This document shows, in pieces, positions 19,265 through 30,048 of a DNA stretch of 33,989 nt. A program made the position numbers and the translations under genes. Every line of letters begins with the position of its first letter. The stretch's first letter is position 1. The notes under the pieces are model-generated. The model ran no database searches. It saw only the letters and a program-made list of their open reading frames with translations, and was not told where the DNA came from. Source of the DNA: Rhizobium sp. C4 (lineage in GTDB: Bacteria; Pseudomonadota; Alphaproteobacteria; Rhizobiales; Rhizobiaceae); contig NZ_JAJNCX010000021.1 in assembly GCF_021026315.1 (NCBI RefSeq), forward strand, positions 1 to 33,989, in the 5' to 3' direction.

Positions 19265-20455
19265 GTGAACAGCGACCTTCATGCGCCGCTCGGACAGAAT
19301 CGCAAGGGGACGTCGAAAGGCGGTATCCCCTTTCGACGTATTCTGACAGGCGTCACCTGGGTTGCGGGCCTTGTCGTGATTGGCGGTATCTCGGTCTGGC
19401 CATGGTTCTATGGCGACAGGCTGCCCGACGCCCGCATGCCTCCGCCGCCGAAAGAGGCAGCCGCCAAGCCCTCGAACCCCGGCGGCAATCCCGGCGCCAA
19501 TGTCAGCGGCCTTTCCAAGGGCAATGGCCAGGAAGGCGCCAACGTGGTCAAGCAGACCATGGACGATGGCTCGGTCGTCACCACCTATTCCCCGAAGGCA
19601 CGCGACGGCTCCGGCCCGGTCATGATCAATGCCGGCAAGACGCAGGAGCGTCGGCTGGCCGGCATGCCCAATCTGGACCTGATCGAAGACACGCCCGAGG
19701 GCAAGCTGCCGAAGATCGGCCCGGATGGGCTGCGCCCGTTCGACTATTATGCCCGCTCATGGTCCGGCGCCCGCGGAACCCGCATCGCCATCGTCGTCTC
19801 CGGCCTCGGCATCAGCCAGACCGGCACGATGCGCGCCGTGCGCGACCTGCCGGAAGAGGTGACGCTGGCCTTTGCCGCCAATGGCAACAGCCTGTCGCGC
19901 TGGGTGCCGGAAGCCCGCCGCAACGGCCACGAAGTGCTGCTGCAGGTTCCGATGGAGCCGTTCGATTATCCGGACAACAATCCAGGCCCCGGCACGCTCG
20001 TGACCTCCAAGGGGACGGCCACCAACATCGCCAACCTGCATCAGGACATGGCACGGATGGACAGCTATACCGGCGTGATGAACTATCTCGGCGGCAAGTT
20101 CCTCTCCGACCCCGACGCGCTGGAACCGGTGATGCGCGACATTGCCGCCCGCGGACTGATGTTCCTCGATGACGGCTCAACGGCCCAGTCGCTCAGCGGC
20201 CAGCTGGCCGGCGCCCTTTCCGTGCCGCATGCCTTTGCAAGCCTGACACTCGACACCGAGGTGAACCAGGGCGCCATCCTGAAGAAGCTTGACGATCTGG
20301 AGCGCATGGCCGCCCGCAACGGCACCGCCATCGGCGTCGCCGCCGGCTTCGACGAAAGCATCACCGCCATCAAGAAATGGGTGGACGCTGCGCAAGGCCG
20401 CGGGATAGAAATCGTCGGCGTATCCGCGCTTGCCGACACCCCTGCAAAGAACTGA
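19265..20455 (+). CDS. Divergent polysaccharide deacetylase family protein
   Basis: The 396 residues comprise a short cytoplasmic tail, one membrane segment at about 25-48 (ILTGVTWVAGLVVIGGISVW), a Pro/Gly/Asn-rich linker, and a periplasmic divergent polysaccharide deacetylase domain (YibQ-like). That domain has IAIVVSGLGISQTGT, PMEPFDYPDNNPGPGTL, TGVMNYLGGKFLSD and GLMFLDDGST, then a final IVGVSALA. Biochemical role is not established for most members; a cell-wall or exopolysaccharide function fits its place behind EnvC-like and ctpA. The start is GTG, 6 nt after AAGAG. rppH follows at 9 bp. Confidence 0.9.
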   Translation: MNSDLHAPLGQNRKGTSKGGIPFRRILTGVTWVAGLVVIGGISVWPWFYGDRLPDARMPPPPKEAAAKPSNPGGNPGANVSGLSKGNGQEGANVVKQTMDDGSVVTTYSPKARDGSGPVMINAGKTQERRLAGMPNLDLIEDTPEGKLPKIGPDGLRPFDYYARSWSGARGTRIAIVVSGLGISQTGTMRAVRDLPEEVTLAFAANGNSLSRWVPEARRNGHEVLLQVPMEPFDYPDNNPGPGTLVTSKGTATNIANLHQDMARMDSYTGVMNYLGGKFLSDPDALEPVMRDIAARGLMFLDDGSTAQSLSGQLAGALSVPHAFASLTLDTEVNQGAILKKLDDLERMAARNGTAIGVAAGFDESITAIKKWVDAAQGRGIEIVGVSALADTPAKN

Positions 20456-20464
20456 GCCAGCCAC

Positions 20465-20983
20465 ATGAAAGACAAGAAGATCCTCCGGGCGGAAGATCTG
20501 CCCTATCGCCCCTGCGTGGGCGTCATGGTGATCAACCGCGACGGCCTCGTCTGGGCCGGACGCCGGATCCCGGAAGAAAATTCGGAATATGACGGCTCGC
20601 CGCAGCTCTGGCAGATGCCCCAGGGCGGCATCGACAAGGGCGAAGAGCCGCTGGAGGCCGCCTGGCGCGAACTCTACGAGGAAACCGGCATCAAGTCGGC
20701 AAGCCTGCTGGCCGAGGCGCCGGACTGGATCAACTACGATCTCCCCGCACAGCTGATCGGCATCGGCCTCAAGGGCAAGTATCGCGGCCAGACCCAGCGC
20801 TGGTTCGCCTTCCGCTTCGAAGGCTCGGAAGACGAGATCGCCATCAACCCGCCACCCGGCGGCCATTCGGCCGAATTCGACGCCTGGGAATGGAAGCGGA
20901 TGGAAGAGCTCCCCGAGCTCATCGTGCCCTTCAAGCGTGAGGTCTACCTGAAGGTCGTCGCGGCGTTTCGACACCTCGTCTGA
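20465..20983 (+). CDS. rppH: RNA pyrophosphohydrolase RppH
   Basis: Nudix hydrolase that converts 5'-triphosphate RNA ends to monophosphates and so triggers RNase E decay. In 172 residues it carries the Nudix box GGIDKGE...REL.EETGI (G-x5-E-x7-RE-x2-EE-x-G), preceded by LWQMPQGG, which is characteristic of RppH. The ATG is 9 bp after the deacetylase stop. A promoter for the next gene begins immediately beyond its stop codon. Confidence 0.95.
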   Translation: MKDKKILRAEDLPYRPCVGVMVINRDGLVWAGRRIPEENSEYDGSPQLWQMPQGGIDKGEEPLEAAWRELYEETGIKSASLLAEAPDWINYDLPAQLIGIGLKGKYRGQTQRWFAFRFEGSEDEIAINPPPGGHSAEFDAWEWKRMEELPELIVPFKREVYLKVVAAFRHLV

Positions 20984-20985
20984 TC

Positions 20986-21016
20986 TTGACTTTTCCGCCG
21001 GCCGGATTGTTATATA
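20986..21016 (+). promoter_or_regulatory. Sigma-70 promoter of the alpha/beta hydrolase gene
   Basis: TTGACT at 20986-20991 and TTATAT at 21010-21015 (or TATATA one base later) are spaced 18-19 bp. They start 3 bp after the rppH stop, with a leader of only about 18 nt to the ATG at 21040. This is among the best consensus promoters in the window and suggests the hydrolase is transcribed on its own. Confidence 0.65.
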
Positions 21017-21039
21017 TCATAACCATTCCGGAGGCTGTC

Positions 21040-21867
21040 ATGGAAGATCGCACAATTCGCATCGATGGTATTCAGGTTCGCTATCGGCAGGCTGGCAACA
21101 GCGGGCCTGTTCTTCTCTGCATTCACGGCATTGCCGCGTCGCTGGAGGTCTGGGAGAAGCAGCTTGAGGGATTGTCGGATCGGTTCCGGGTTATCGCTCT
21201 CGACCTTCCCGGTCACGGCCTCTCGGAGATCAACCAGCGACCTTTCGATCTTCCCGACTTCGCGGAATTCTGCTGGCATTTCCTTGATGCGCTCGGCATG
21301 GACAATGCCTTCATTCTCGGCAATTCGATGGGCGGTGGCATTGCACTCCTGATGGCGGGCCAGCAGCCGGAGCGGGCGCAGAAGATCATTCTGGCCGCCG
21401 CAGCCTCACTGGGTCGCCGCTCCCCCTTGCCATTCCGCCTGATGACCCTGCCCCTCCTCGGAGAGATCATGAACAAACCCGGCAAAGCGGCAGTGGACCA
21501 GCAATTGCACGCCATCTTCTTCGACCAGGCTTGCGTCACAGCCCATATTCGCGATTGCGTGACCCGCAATGTTTTCAAGCCAGGTGGTGCGACAGCGTTT
21601 CTGAAGACGCTCCGCACCATCACCGATCTCGGCGGGCAGCGTCAGGTCGTGGTGCAGCGTTCGCTGACGACGCTGCGGTCGCTGCGGATGCCGGTCCTGT
21701 TCATCCATGGTCGCCAGGATGCGGTCTTGATCGTAGATCATTCGATAGAGGCGCAGAAGCTCACATCGAATTCCCGGATCATCCTGCTGGAAGAATGCGG
21801 CCATACACCGCAATGGGAAAAGCCGTCGCAGTTCAACACCGCAACGGCTGAATTCCTGTCGAGCTGA
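21040..21867 (+). CDS. Alpha/beta hydrolase
   Basis: Soluble alpha/beta-fold hydrolase of 275 residues. The oxyanion region is CIHGIAAS, the nucleophile elbow GNSMGG (Ser96), and the acid and base of the triad fit Asp227 (HGRQDAV) and His255 (CGHTPQWE). The cap domain lies about 125-200. The start is the ATG at 21040 with GGAGG 5 nt upstream; the frame is open 18 codons further but that part overlaps the promoter. Its substrate cannot be inferred. It converges on bfr. Confidence 0.9.
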   Translation: MEDRTIRIDGIQVRYRQAGNSGPVLLCIHGIAASLEVWEKQLEGLSDRFRVIALDLPGHGLSEINQRPFDLPDFAEFCWHFLDALGMDNAFILGNSMGGGIALLMAGQQPERAQKIILAAAASLGRRSPLPFRLMTLPLLGEIMNKPGKAAVDQQLHAIFFDQACVTAHIRDCVTRNVFKPGGATAFLKTLRTITDLGGQRQVVVQRSLTTLRSLRMPVLFIHGRQDAVLIVDHSIEAQKLTSNSRIILLEECGHTPQWEKPSQFNTATAEFLSS

Positions 21868-21873
21868 TGCGTC

Positions 21874-21902
21874 GCCTGCCGGGTTTCCAGACCCGGGCAG
21901 GC
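21874..21902 (+). terminator. Terminator between the hydrolase gene and bfr
   Basis: GCCTGCC-GGGT, a TTCCAG loop, then ACCC-G-GGCAGGC form an 11-bp stem with one bulged G, followed on the plus strand by TTT. It lies in the 49-bp gap between two convergent genes and could serve both. Confidence 0.65.
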
Positions 21903-21916
21903 TTTGCCAACGTAGC

Positions 21917-22402
21917 TTATTCCGCTTCGTCGGCGGAGGCCGCGTTCAGCAGGCCGTAGCGCTCTTCACCGATCTTGCCGAGAAGCTCGAGCTGGGTTTC
22001 CAGGAAGTCGATATGGCCTTCCTCGTCGGCCAGCAGCCCTTCGAAGAGCTGCATGGTGACGTAGTCGCCGGCTTCGTAACAGATTTCGCGCGACTTCTTG
22101 TAGGACGTGCGGGCGTCATATTCGCCGGCGAGATCGGATTCCAGCACTTCCTTGACATTCTGGCCGATACGCAGCGGCGCGACCGTCTGCAGGTTCGGAT
22201 GACCTTCGAGGAAAATGATGCGCGCGACGATCTTGTCGGCATGCTGCATTTCCTCGATCGATTCGGCGCGCTCCTTCTTGGCGAGCTTCTGGTAGCCCCA
22301 GTCTTCCAGCAGGCGATAATGCAGCCAGTACTGGTTGACCGCGCCGAGTTCGAGGAACAGAGCCTCGTTCAACCGTTCGATGACTTTCTTGTCGCCCTTC
22401 AT
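21917..22402 (-). CDS. bfr: Bacterioferritin
   Basis: Heme-containing 24-mer iron-storage protein with ferroxidase activity. From the ATG at 22402 it has 161 residues. The ferroxidase ligands Glu18, Glu51 and His54 and the heme-ligating Met52 (IEEMQHADK) fall at the standard numbers, and the later ligands lie in GEYDART and DEEGHIDF. An in-frame ATG two codons earlier (22408) directly abuts AAGGAG, whereas 22402 stands 6 nt from it, so 22402 is the start. It lies downstream of bfd with a 98-bp gap. Confidence 0.96.
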   Translation of the reverse strand: MKGDKKVIERLNEALFLELGAVNQYWLHYRLLEDWGYQKLAKKERAESIEEMQHADKIVARIIFLEGHPNLQTVAPLRIGQNVKEVLESDLAGEYDARTSYKKSREICYEAGDYVTMQLFEGLLADEEGHIDFLETQLELLGKIGEERYGLLNAASADEAE

Positions 22403-22432
22403 AAGCATCTCCTTAGGGTGTGAAAATATCTC

Positions 22433-22473
22433 GCCCTGGCTCTCCCGAACAGGGCGTCCTGACGATTATCAGG
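22433..22473. promoter_or_regulatory. Two small inverted repeats between bfd and bfr
   Basis: GCCCTG/CAGGGC (22433-22438 and 22450-22455) and CCTGA/TCAGG (22458-22462 and 22469-22473) lie side by side in the 98-bp gap. They could form consecutive small hairpins in a bfd-bfr transcript or be protein-binding sites. No recognisable iron-response operator was identified. Confidence 0.3.
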
Positions 22474-22500
22474 CAATTTGAGGAAAACTTGCGGCGGAGA

Positions 22501-22806
22501 TCAGGCAACGCGCGGATTGCGCCGCTCGCGCAGGGCCGTCTTCTGCTCTTCTTCGAAACGGCGCAGCCGTTCCATGAAGTCGACCACCTTCTCGTCGGAG
22601 AAATTGCGCTTGCGATGGAATTCTTCCGTCGTCGAAACGATGATGTCGACGACATTGGGGAAGCAGCCGCAACAGCGGCCCCGCTTCTGCATGGCGTGGT
22701 AGACCTTGCCGGGAACGATCAGCTGCCAGCAATCCTCTTCGAGAAATCCGTTAATGACATCGCGGATCTCGGCGTCGGTGATGAAATTGCAGCTACAGAC
22801 CAGCAT
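22501..22806 (-). CDS. bfd: Bacterioferritin-associated ferredoxin
   Basis: Small [2Fe-2S] protein of the Fer2_BFD family, which delivers electrons to bacterioferritin to release stored iron. The ligand pattern C4-x-C6 ... C45-x2-C48 (MLVCSCNFIT and RCCGCF) is complete, with an additional Cys46. At 101 residues it is longer than the 64-residue E. coli protein, owing to a charged helical C-terminal tail (RRFEEEQKTALRER). The pairing with bfr downstream supports the assignment. Confidence 0.93.
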   Translation of the reverse strand: MLVCSCNFITDAEIRDVINGFLEEDCWQLIVPGKVYHAMQKRGRCCGCFPNVVDIIVSTTEEFHRKRNFSDEKVVDFMERLRRFEEEQKTALRERRNPRVA

Positions 22807-22842
22807 GGCGACAGCTCTTTAAACCTATCTTCTTGTCTCCAC

Positions 22843-22871
22843 TTTAATCAAAACCGGAGACTGTTTGTCAA
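22843..22871 (-). promoter_or_regulatory. Candidate promoter of bfd
   Basis: On the minus strand TTGACA (22871-22866) is a perfect -35 hexamer, followed after 17 bp by ATTAAA as a modest -10. The leader to the bfd ATG would be about 30-35 nt. Confidence 0.5.
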
Positions 22872-22891
22872 GATAGATCGATCACTGAATC

Positions 22892-22909
22892 CGTTCACGT
22901 TTGTGAACG
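22892..22909. promoter_or_regulatory. 18-bp palindrome upstream of the bfd promoter
   Basis: CGTTCACGTTTGTGAACG has 7-bp perfect arms around GTTT and lies 21 bp upstream of the bfd -35 element, downstream of the pncB stop. It could be a binding site for a dimeric regulator of bfd or a small terminator of pncB; there is no T-run. The regulator is not known. Confidence 0.4.
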
Positions 22910-22972
22910 CTGCGTCCCGAATGGAAACGCGCCTCCAAAGGACGCATGTTTCCCCTCCAGAGCTCCTCGGGT

Positions 22973-24277
22973 TCAGACCTTGAGCTCGAGCTCGGCGAAA
23001 TCCTCCGTCCCGAAAAAGCGCTTGTAGCGCTCGACCTCGGCCGGTTCGCCCGTCGCCTTGCGTGGATTGTCGGAGAGCTTGACGGCAGGCCGGCCATTGA
23101 CATGCGACACCTTGCAGACCACCGAGATCGGCAACAGGCCGGGCGTGTCGCGCGGCGAGCAATCGGCGAAATCGTTGGTGAGGTTGGTGCCCCAGCCGAA
23201 GCTCATGCGCACGCGCCCCTCGAAATGACGATAGGTCTTGATGATCGTCTCGACGTCGAGACCGTCGGAAAAGACCAGCAGCTTGCCGCGCGGGTCGCGC
23301 CCCTTCTTTTCCCACCACTCGATGATCTTCTGGCCGCCTTCGATCGGCGGCGCGCTGTCCGGGCGGAAGCCGGTCCAGTCTGCCACCCAGTCTGGCGCAT
23401 TGCGCAGGAACGACGCCGTGCCGAAGGCATCCGGCAGCACGATCAGAAGGTTGCCGCCATAAAGCTGGCGCCAGTCTTCCAGCACCTTGTAGGGCGCATA
23501 GGCGAGTTCCGCATCGGTCTCGGCAAGTGCCGCCGCCACCATCGGCAGTTCATGCGCATTGGTGCCGAGCGCTTCGAGATCGGTGTCCATGGCAAGCAGC
23601 ACGTTGGACGTGCCCGAAAAGCCCGCGCCGATCCCTTCCTTCAGGGCTTCCACGCACCAGCGCTGCCAGAGGAAGGAATGTCGCCGCCGCGTGCCAAAAT
23701 CGGAAATCCTGAGCGCCGGATAGCGCTTCAGCGCCTCCACCTTCGTCCACATCCGCGCCTTGGCACGGGCATAGAGAACGTCGAGTTCAAAGCGCCCGAA
23801 GCCCTTCAGCGCGGCGCGCGAACGCAGCTCGTTGATGATGGCAAGGGCCGGAATTTCCCACATGGTCGTCTCGGCCCACGGACCGGAGAATGTAAGTTCA
23901 TACTGACCATCACGCTTTTCCAGCTGATATTCAGGCAGGCGGAAATCGGCGAGCCATTGCAGGAAATCCGGCGAAAAGATCTGCTTGCGGCCGTAAAACG
24001 TGTTACCCGCCAGCCAGATCATCTCCTTCTTGGAGAATTTCAGCGTGCGGGCATGATCGAGCTGCTCGCGCAGCTCGCCCTCGTCGATGACATCGGCGAG
24101 CCGCACCGTCTTGGTGCGATTGATCAGCGAGAATTCGACATTCACGTCCGCATATTGCTGCCAGATCATCTGCTGCATCAGCAGCTTGTAGAAATCCGTG
24201 TCGAGCAGACTGCGGATGATCGGGTCCAGCTTCCAGGCGTGGTTATAGACGCGGCGCGCCAGATCGGTCTTGGTCAT
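22973..24277 (-). CDS. pncB: Nicotinate phosphoribosyltransferase PncB
   Basis: Makes nicotinate mononucleotide from nicotinate and PRPP in the NAD salvage (Preiss-Handler) route. The 434 residues show [16 protein letters not shown] at the N terminus, [11 protein letters not shown]-like and [16 protein letters not shown] segments, [12 protein letters not shown]...GTNAHELPM (active-site region), and [12 protein letters not shown]. It follows pncA by 19 bp on the same strand; PncA makes its substrate and NadD (9637-10224) uses its product. Confidence 0.96.
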   Translation of the reverse strand: MTKTDLARRVYNHAWKLDPIIRSLLDTDFYKLLMQQMIWQQYADVNVEFSLINRTKTVRLADVIDEGELREQLDHARTLKFSKKEMIWLAGNTFYGRKQIFSPDFLQWLADFRLPEYQLEKRDGQYELTFSGPWAETTMWEIPALAIINELRSRAALKGFGRFELDVLYARAKARMWTKVEALKRYPALRISDFGTRRRHSFLWQRWCVEALKEGIGAGFSGTSNVLLAMDTDLEALGTNAHELPMVAAALAETDAELAYAPYKVLEDWRQLYGGNLLIVLPDAFGTASFLRNAPDWVADWTGFRPDSAPPIEGGQKIIEWWEKKGRDPRGKLLVFSDGLDVETIIKTYRHFEGRVRMSFGWGTNLTNDFADCSPRDTPGLLPISVVCKVSHVNGRPAVKLSDNPRKATGEPAEVERYKRFFGTEDFAELELKV

Positions 24278-24296
24278 GATGCCCTCCCGGCGGCAA

Positions 24297-24896
24297 TCAG
24301 GCGATGGTGACGCCGGCGTCGCGCATGCGGCCGATCATCGTGGCAACGGACCCGCCAAGGTCGATGCCGCGGCAGGCCTCCAGCCGGACATCGGCCCTGA
24401 AGCCGAGCGAAACGGCATCGAGCGCCGAATAGGCGACGCAATAATCCGTCGCCAGCCCGCAGAGCGTCACCTGGTCGATGCCGCGTTCCTTCAGATAGCC
24501 GCCAAGCCCTGTCGGCGTCTTGTGATCATTTTCGAAAAAGGCCGAATAGCTGTCGATACCGGCGCGGAAACCCTTGCGGATAACGAGCTCGGCCTTCGTC
24601 CAGACGAGCGCGGGATGAAAGGCAGCACCTTCCGTTCCCTGCACGCAATGGTCGGGCCAGAGCGTCTGGCGCCCATAGGGCATGTCGATATCCGTGAAAG
24701 GCTGGCTGCCCGAATGCGACGAGGCGAAGCTGGAATGTCCGGCCGGATGCCAGTCCTGCGTCAGCACGACATGCTCGAACTCGCCGATCAGCCGGTTGAC
24801 GGCGGGCAGGATCGCGTCGCCCTCTGTGACGGCGAGCTTGCCGCCCGGGCAGAAATCGTTTTGCACGTCGATGACGATCAGCGCCTTGCCGCTCAT
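24297..24896 (-). CDS. pncA: Nicotinamidase PncA
   Basis: Isochorismatase-like hydrolase converting nicotinamide to nicotinate. From the ATG at 24896 it has 199 residues. The catalytic triad fits Asp10 (VIDVQNDF), Lys108 (VIRKGF) and Cys153 (GLATDYCV), and the metal-binding segment is QDWHPAGH. In-frame ATGs at 24914 and 24908 are possible, but only 24896 has a properly spaced ribosome binding site (GGAGAG). The protein starts an operon with pncB. Confidence 0.95.
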   Translation of the reverse strand: MSGKALIVIDVQNDFCPGGKLAVTEGDAILPAVNRLIGEFEHVVLTQDWHPAGHSSFASSHSGSQPFTDIDMPYGRQTLWPDHCVQGTEGAAFHPALVWTKAELVIRKGFRAGIDSYSAFFENDHKTPTGLGGYLKERGIDQVTLCGLATDYCVAYSALDAVSLGFRADVRLEACRGIDLGGSVATMIGRMRDAGVTIA

Positions 24897-25015
24897 GCCG
24901 CTCTCCATTGGCATCCGGAGTGCCCGTGATCCTGGCGGACCCGCAAAGGCGCTCTAACATTTTGAATTTGCGCATCGAAGGGAAATCACAGTTCGTCTCC
25001 GGCCACAAGGCGCGT

Positions 25016-28000
25016 TCAATGAAAATTCCGCCCCTTCGGCATGACGTCCGCCGCAGGGATGTAACGCGGCACCAGAGCCGGCGGCAGGGGCGGCCCGGAT
25101 CCATGCCCGGACGCAGAGGAAGACTCCGGCAAACCACCGCGCCGCCAGTCATCCTCGTGGCGCTTCTCACGCTGGTCGACCCCCGGCCGGCGCACCTCAT
25201 CGGCTCGAGCCAGGCTTTCCAGATCAGCCCCCTGCGCCTCCAGAAGCCCGAGGAGCGGCGAAGAATCCTCGATATGCTCGGCCACCAGATGAATGACACC
25301 CTCCGCACTCTGTAAGCGTCCACGCACCTTGACAAGCCGCGCGCCCATGACGACCGGCCGGAACTGCTCGAACACCTTCGGCCAGACGATGACGTTCAGA
25401 ACGCCGGTCTCGTCCTCCAGCGTCATGAAGATCACCCCCTTGGCCGTCCCCGGCCGCTGGCGCACCAGCACAAGTCCAGCACCCGTCACCCGACGGCCAT
25501 TCGGTGAGGCCTTGACGCGCTCGGCCGTGCCAACCCCCATGGTGGCAAGCTTCTCGCGCAGGAAGGAAAGCGGATGCGCCTTCAGGGAGAGCGTGAGATA
25601 GCGATAATCCTGCACCACATGTTCGCTGTCGCGCATCTTCGGGAGCAGAACTTGCGGCTCCGCCTGAATGCCATCCATGGGGTCGGAGACTGTCTCGGAC
25701 ATGGACATGGTCACGGATAAGGCATCGGCCTTCCGCTTCGCCGCCTCGAAAAGCGGCATGGCCTCCGCCGCCGATTTCTGATCGAGCGCACGCGCCTCCC
25801 ACAGCGCCTGCCGCCGGTCGAGCCCCATGGAACGGAAGCAATCCGCGTCCGCCAGCCGTTCGATGACAGAGCGCGTCAGACCCGAGCGCAGCCACAACGC
25901 CCGGATCGACGGATAGCCCGCGCCACGATGCGCCACGAGCTTCTTCATATCCTCCTCCCCCAGACCCTTGACCTGATGGAAGCCGAGCCGGATCGCCCGT
26001 CTCGTCTCGATGACACCCGCCATGGATCGATGCGGCCCGGCGATCCGGCGCGGATCGAAGACCGTCTCTTCCAGCGTCGAATCCCAGTCGGACAGGTTCG
26101 CGTCGACCGGCCGCACCTCGACGCCATGTTCGCGCGCATCGCGGACCAGCTGGCCCGGTGCGTAAAAGCCCATGGGCTGGGAATTGAGAAGGGCGGCGCA
26201 GAACACATCCGGATATTTCGCCTTCAGCCAGCACGACGCATAGACGAGCAGCGCGAAGGAGGCGGCATGGCTTTCCGGAAAACCGTAATCGCCGAAGCCC
26301 TCGATCTGCTGGAAACAGCGCAGCGCGAACTCCGCCTCGTAACCATTGGCAACCATGCCGGCGACCATCTTGTGACGGAACTCATGGATCGTCCCGAGCC
26401 GCCGGAAGGTTGCCATGGCGCGGCGCAGCTTGTCGGCCTCCGCTGGCGTGAAGCCTGCCGCGACGATGGCGATCTTCATCGCCTGTTCCTGGAAGAGCGG
26501 CACCCCCATCGTCCGCCCCAGAACCGCGCGCAACTCCTCCTTCGGATAGGTGACTTTCTCCAGCCCCTGCCGGCGCTTGAGATAGGGATGCACCATGCCG
26601 CCCTGGATCGGACCGGGCCGCACGATCGCCACTTCGATCACCAGATCGTAGAATTCCCTCGGCTTCAGCCGCGGCAGCATCGACATCTGCGCCCGGCTCT
26701 CGATCTGGAAGACGCCGATCGTGTCGGCACGGCAGGCCATGTCATAGACAAAACCCTCTTCCTTCGGCATGGAGGCAAGCGTCATCGGCCGCTGGTAATG
26801 GTCTTCCAGCAGCTTGAAGGCCTTGGCAATGCACGTCAGCATGCCGAGTGCCAGCACGTCGATCTTGAGAATGCCCAGCGCGTCGAGATCGTTCTTGTCC
26901 CATTCGACCATGGTGCGCTCTTCCATGGCGGTCGGCATGATCGGCACCACCTCGTCGAGCCGGTCGCGGGTGATGACGAAGCCGCCCGAATGCTGCGTCA
27001 GATGGCGCGGGAAGCCCATCAGCGTCGAGGCATGATCGAGCACCCGCCGTGTCAGCGGATCGCGGATGTCGAGGCCGGCGGCACGCGCCTCACGCTCACT
27101 CAAATCCTTGGTCGACCAGCCCCAGATCGCCCCGGACAGTGCCGACTGCACATCCTCGGACAGACCCAGCACCTTCGCCGTCTCCCGGCCTGCCGAACGC
27201 GCCCGGTAGGTCGTCACCGCCGCCGCCAGTCCCGCATGGTCGCGCCCGTAGCGCTCGTAGATATATTCGATCACCTCGTCGCGTCGCGCATGTTCGAAAT
27301 CGACATCGATATCGGGCGGCTCACGCCGCTCCGGCGAGATGAAGCGCTCGAAGAGCAGATCCGTCAGATTGGGATTGACCTCGGTGATGCCGATGCAGAA
27401 GCAGACGGTGGAATTGGCCGCCGAGCCACGCCCCTGGCAAAGAATTTGCTTCGAGCGCGCAAAGGTCACCAGATTGCGCACGGTGAGAAAATAGGGCTCG
27501 TACTGCAGCTCTGAAATGATCGCCAGTTCGTGCTCGATCTGCCCTGCGACCTTTTCCGGCACGCCCTCGGGGTATCGGTCAGCCGCGCCCTCCCAGGCCA
27601 GCCGCCGCAGCGTCTCGGCCGGCGTTTCGCCGGAGAAGGATTCGTCCGGATATTGATATTGCAGCTCGTCCAGCGAGAAGCGGAGACGCGCGAAGACCAT
27701 ATGCGCATTGTCGATGGCGTGAGGATAGTCGCGGAAGATACGCGCCATCTCGGCCGGCCCCTTCAGGTGTCGCTCGGCATTGGCCGAAAGCAGAAAACCG
27801 GCATCGGCCACCTTCACCCGATGGCGGATCGCCGCGACAATATCGGCAAGCGGTCGCCGCGCCGTATCGTGATAGAAGGGCTCGTTGAGCGCGACCGGCG
27901 GCACGCCACAGGACCCTGCCAGGGCCGCAAGCCAGCCGAAATTCAGCCGGTCATTGCCATCGTAACGCGCCGAAAGACCGAGATGAACGGCATCGCCGAA

Positions 28001-28453
28001 GCGGGCCTTGAGACGGTCAAGAAGGGCGGCCAGCGGTTCGCTCTCCTGATCGACTGGCGGCAGGACGATGAGCATCAGGCCCTCGCCCCATTCCAGGAGA
28101 TCGGCTTCGAAAAGCTGGCAGGTTCCCTTTTCGGCGCGCATGTTTCCCGCACTCAGCATCCGGCAGAGCCGACCCCAGGCGGGGCGATCGCCCGGATAAG
28201 CGAGAATATCGGGCGTCGCATCGCTGAAAACGAGCCGTGCGCCGGGGCGATAGGCAAAGCCACCCTCCTTGGCGGCAAGATGGGCGCGAACGACGCCCGC
28301 AACCGTGTTGCGGTCGGCAAGGCCGAGACCGGACAGGCCCGCGGCGCGTGCCGCCTTCACCATCTCCTCCGGATGGGACGCCCCTTCGAGAAAGGAGAAA
28401 TTGCTGCGCGCGCCCAGTTCTGGAAAGGCAGGCTCGGGAAAGGGAATGGTCAT
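25016..28453 (-). CDS. dnaE2: Error-prone DNA polymerase DnaE2 (ImuC)
   Basis: C-family polymerase that, with ImuA and ImuB, carries out SOS mutagenic translesion synthesis. The 1145 residues contain an N-terminal PHP domain ([20 protein letters not shown]), then palm motifs with [17 protein letters not shown] and [16 protein letters not shown], then the finger and tandem HhH region. A C-terminal OB fold ([20 protein letters not shown]) completes it. The ATG at 28453 overlaps the imuB stop by 4 bp (ATGA). The frame is open some 48 codons upstream, but that part lies inside imuB. Confidence 0.96.
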   Translation of the reverse strand: MTIPFPEPAFPELGARSNFSFLEGASHPEEMVKAARAAGLSGLGLADRNTVAGVVRAHLAAKEGGFAYRPGARLVFSDATPDILAYPGDRPAWGRLCRMLSAGNMRAEKGTCQLFEADLLEWGEGLMLIVLPPVDQESEPLAALLDRLKARFGDAVHLGLSARYDGNDRLNFGWLAALAGSCGVPPVALNEPFYHDTARRPLADIVAAIRHRVKVADAGFLLSANAERHLKGPAEMARIFRDYPHAIDNAHMVFARLRFSLDELQYQYPDESFSGETPAETLRRLAWEGAADRYPEGVPEKVAGQIEHELAIISELQYEPYFLTVRNLVTFARSKQILCQGRGSAANSTVCFCIGITEVNPNLTDLLFERFISPERREPPDIDVDFEHARRDEVIEYIYERYGRDHAGLAAAVTTYRARSAGRETAKVLGLSEDVQSALSGAIWGWSTKDLSEREARAAGLDIRDPLTRRVLDHASTLMGFPRHLTQHSGGFVITRDRLDEVVPIMPTAMEERTMVEWDKNDLDALGILKIDVLALGMLTCIAKAFKLLEDHYQRPMTLASMPKEEGFVYDMACRADTIGVFQIESRAQMSMLPRLKPREFYDLVIEVAIVRPGPIQGGMVHPYLKRRQGLEKVTYPKEELRAVLGRTMGVPLFQEQAMKIAIVAAGFTPAEADKLRRAMATFRRLGTIHEFRHKMVAGMVANGYEAEFALRCFQQIEGFGDYGFPESHAASFALLVYASCWLKAKYPDVFCAALLNSQPMGFYAPGQLVRDAREHGVEVRPVDANLSDWDSTLEETVFDPRRIAGPHRSMAGVIETRRAIRLGFHQVKGLGEEDMKKLVAHRGAGYPSIRALWLRSGLTRSVIERLADADCFRSMGLDRRQALWEARALDQKSAAEAMPLFEAAKRKADALSVTMSMSETVSDPMDGIQAEPQVLLPKMRDSEHVVQDYRYLTLSLKAHPLSFLREKLATMGVGTAERVKASPNGRRVTGAGLVLVRQRPGTAKGVIFMTLEDETGVLNVIVWPKVFEQFRPVVMGARLVKVRGRLQSAEGVIHLVAEHIEDSSPLLGLLEAQGADLESLARADEVRRPGVDQREKRHEDDWRRGGLPESSSASGHGSGPPLPPALVPRYIPAADVMPKGRNFH

Positions 28454-30048
28454 GCGAAGACCCCATGCATGAACCAGCGCGGCGGCAATGCGCCCACGCC
28501 GTAAAGCCCCTCGCGATAGAGCCAGAAGCGCCGCCCGCCCTGATCCTCGATGCGGAAATAATCGCGCGGGCTTGCGGCCTCGCCATCGATCCACCATTCC
28601 GCCTCGATCCGCTCTGGCCCTTCGGCGCGGCTGACGCGGTGGAATGTGCGCCGCCAGCGAAAGGTGATCGGCGGCCCTTCCGGCACTTCGGCAATCGCCT
28701 CCACCGGTTCGGGATGGGCAAAGAGCCGCATGGGTCGAAGCCGCGCCGGCCAGCCGGGCCGCTGCGGGCTATCGTCGCGACTATACGGCGCGAGCGCCGA
28801 AGCGCGTTCGGGAACATGGCTCTCGTTCAGCACCGGCACGCGGATGACGCCGCCGCCCAGCCGCGCCTCGACCTTGCCGACAAAGTCATCCAGCGACAGA
28901 TCCGAGCGTCCGGCACTGGCAAAATCCGGCTGGGTCGGGGCAAGCGGCCCGGTGACCAGAACGGCAAGCCGCACCGTCTCGAACCCATAGCCGGCATCGA
29001 AATCGTCGTGAATGGCGGCCAGACGCTCGCGGAAAAGGCCGGCGATACGGGCCGCCGTCTTCAGCGGTGCGGGCGAGCGGACGGTGATCGACACGACCTT
29101 GCCATCGACCCGATAAAGCGTCAGCGCGAAATTGAGCCCGCCGAGACCGCGCTGCGTCAGCGTCTCCTCCAGATTGCCGGCCAAGTGTTCGGCCAGCGCC
29201 AGAATATCCTCCTCGCCCGTCACCGGCTCGGCCAATTGCCGTTCGGCGGAAAGGGCGGCCACCGGCAGGCGCGGCGACACCGGTTCGCCTTCACGCCCCA
29301 AAGCCTGATCGAGCCGGGTGAGCACAGCCGGCCCGAAACGGCGGGCAAGCGGCGCGCGCGGCAGGTCCATGATATCGCCCGCCCGCTTCAGCCCGGCCTG
29401 GGCCAGACCGTCGAGAACCGCTATCTCAAGCCGCAAGGCCGCCAGCGGCAGGCCGCGAAGCATGGCCGCCTCCTCGCCCGTCGGCAGAACCTGCTGGCGG
29501 CCCGACAGCGCCATCGCATAGGAAAGGCCGGGCGTCGCCGAAATCGCCAGCCGCGCCTCGAAGCCCATGTGAAAGAGCCGTGCCGCCAGATCGTCGAACA
29601 GCGCCCGCTCGCCACCGAAAAGATGGCAGCAGCCGGTCACGTCGAGAAAGAGCGCCTTGTCGCCATGAAGCGCCACAAGCGGCGTATAGCGCCCGCACCA
29701 GTCGGCAAGGCTTTCGAGCAGCCGGAGATCGGCGTTAGGATCCGCCTCGATGACATCCAGCTCCGGCAGACAGGCCCGCGCCTCCGCCACGCCCTGACCG
29801 ATGCGCAAGCCGACCCGCGCCGCCAGCTCGTCCAGCGCACAGAGCCGCATGGCATTGCGGATGCGGGCCGAAATGGCGACCGGCGGATGCTCAGGACGCC
29901 CGGCTGAACGCCAGGACGCGCCCCATCTGATCCGCGCGATCCGGTCCGTCGGCAGGCGCGGCAGGAGAACGGTGAGGATGCGCTGTCCCAGATGCGTGAA
30001 CAGCGTCGGGCTGCAGGTCGGGTCTGGCGGCGTAAAATTGACGGTCAT
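28450..30048 (-). CDS. imuB: ImuB, catalytically inactive Y-family polymerase-like protein
   Basis: Adaptor of the ImuABC mutasome that links DnaE2 to the sliding clamp. From the ATG at 30048 it has 532 residues. The Y-family region begins [15 protein letters not shown], and [20 protein letters not shown] corresponds to the palm segment but lacks the catalytic Asp-Glu pair of active Pol IV/V enzymes. The C terminus is the conserved [20 protein letters not shown]. About 17 residues precede the conserved core. Its 5' part overlaps imuA by 158 bp in another frame; no ATG, GTG or TTG start lies nearer the core. Confidence 0.92.
   Translation of the reverse strand: MTVNFTPPDPTCSPTLFTHLGQRILTVLLPRLPTDRIARIRWGASWRSAGRPEHPPVAISARIRNAMRLCALDELAARVGLRIGQGVAEARACLPELDVIEADPNADLRLLESLADWCGRYTPLVALHGDKALFLDVTGCCHLFGGERALFDDLAARLFHMGFEARLAISATPGLSYAMALSGRQQVLPTGEEAAMLRGLPLAALRLEIAVLDGLAQAGLKRAGDIMDLPRAPLARRFGPAVLTRLDQALGREGEPVSPRLPVAALSAERQLAEPVTGEEDILALAEHLAGNLEETLTQRGLGGLNFALTLYRVDGKVVSITVRSPAPLKTAARIAGLFRERLAAIHDDFDAGYGFETVRLAVLVTGPLAPTQPDFASAGRSDLSLDDFVGKVEARLGGGVIRVPVLNESHVPERASALAPYSRDDSPQRPGWPARLRPMRLFAHPEPVEAIAEVPEGPPITFRWRRTFHRVSRAEGPERIEAEWWIDGEAASPRDYFRIEDQGGRRFWLYREGLYGVGALPPRWFMHGVFA

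Noticed and set aside
25016-28453. Housekeeping DnaE1 replicative polymerase
   Set aside because: Operon position behind imuA-imuB, a LexA box, and the DnaE2-type [15 protein letters not shown] motif favour the mutagenic paralogue.
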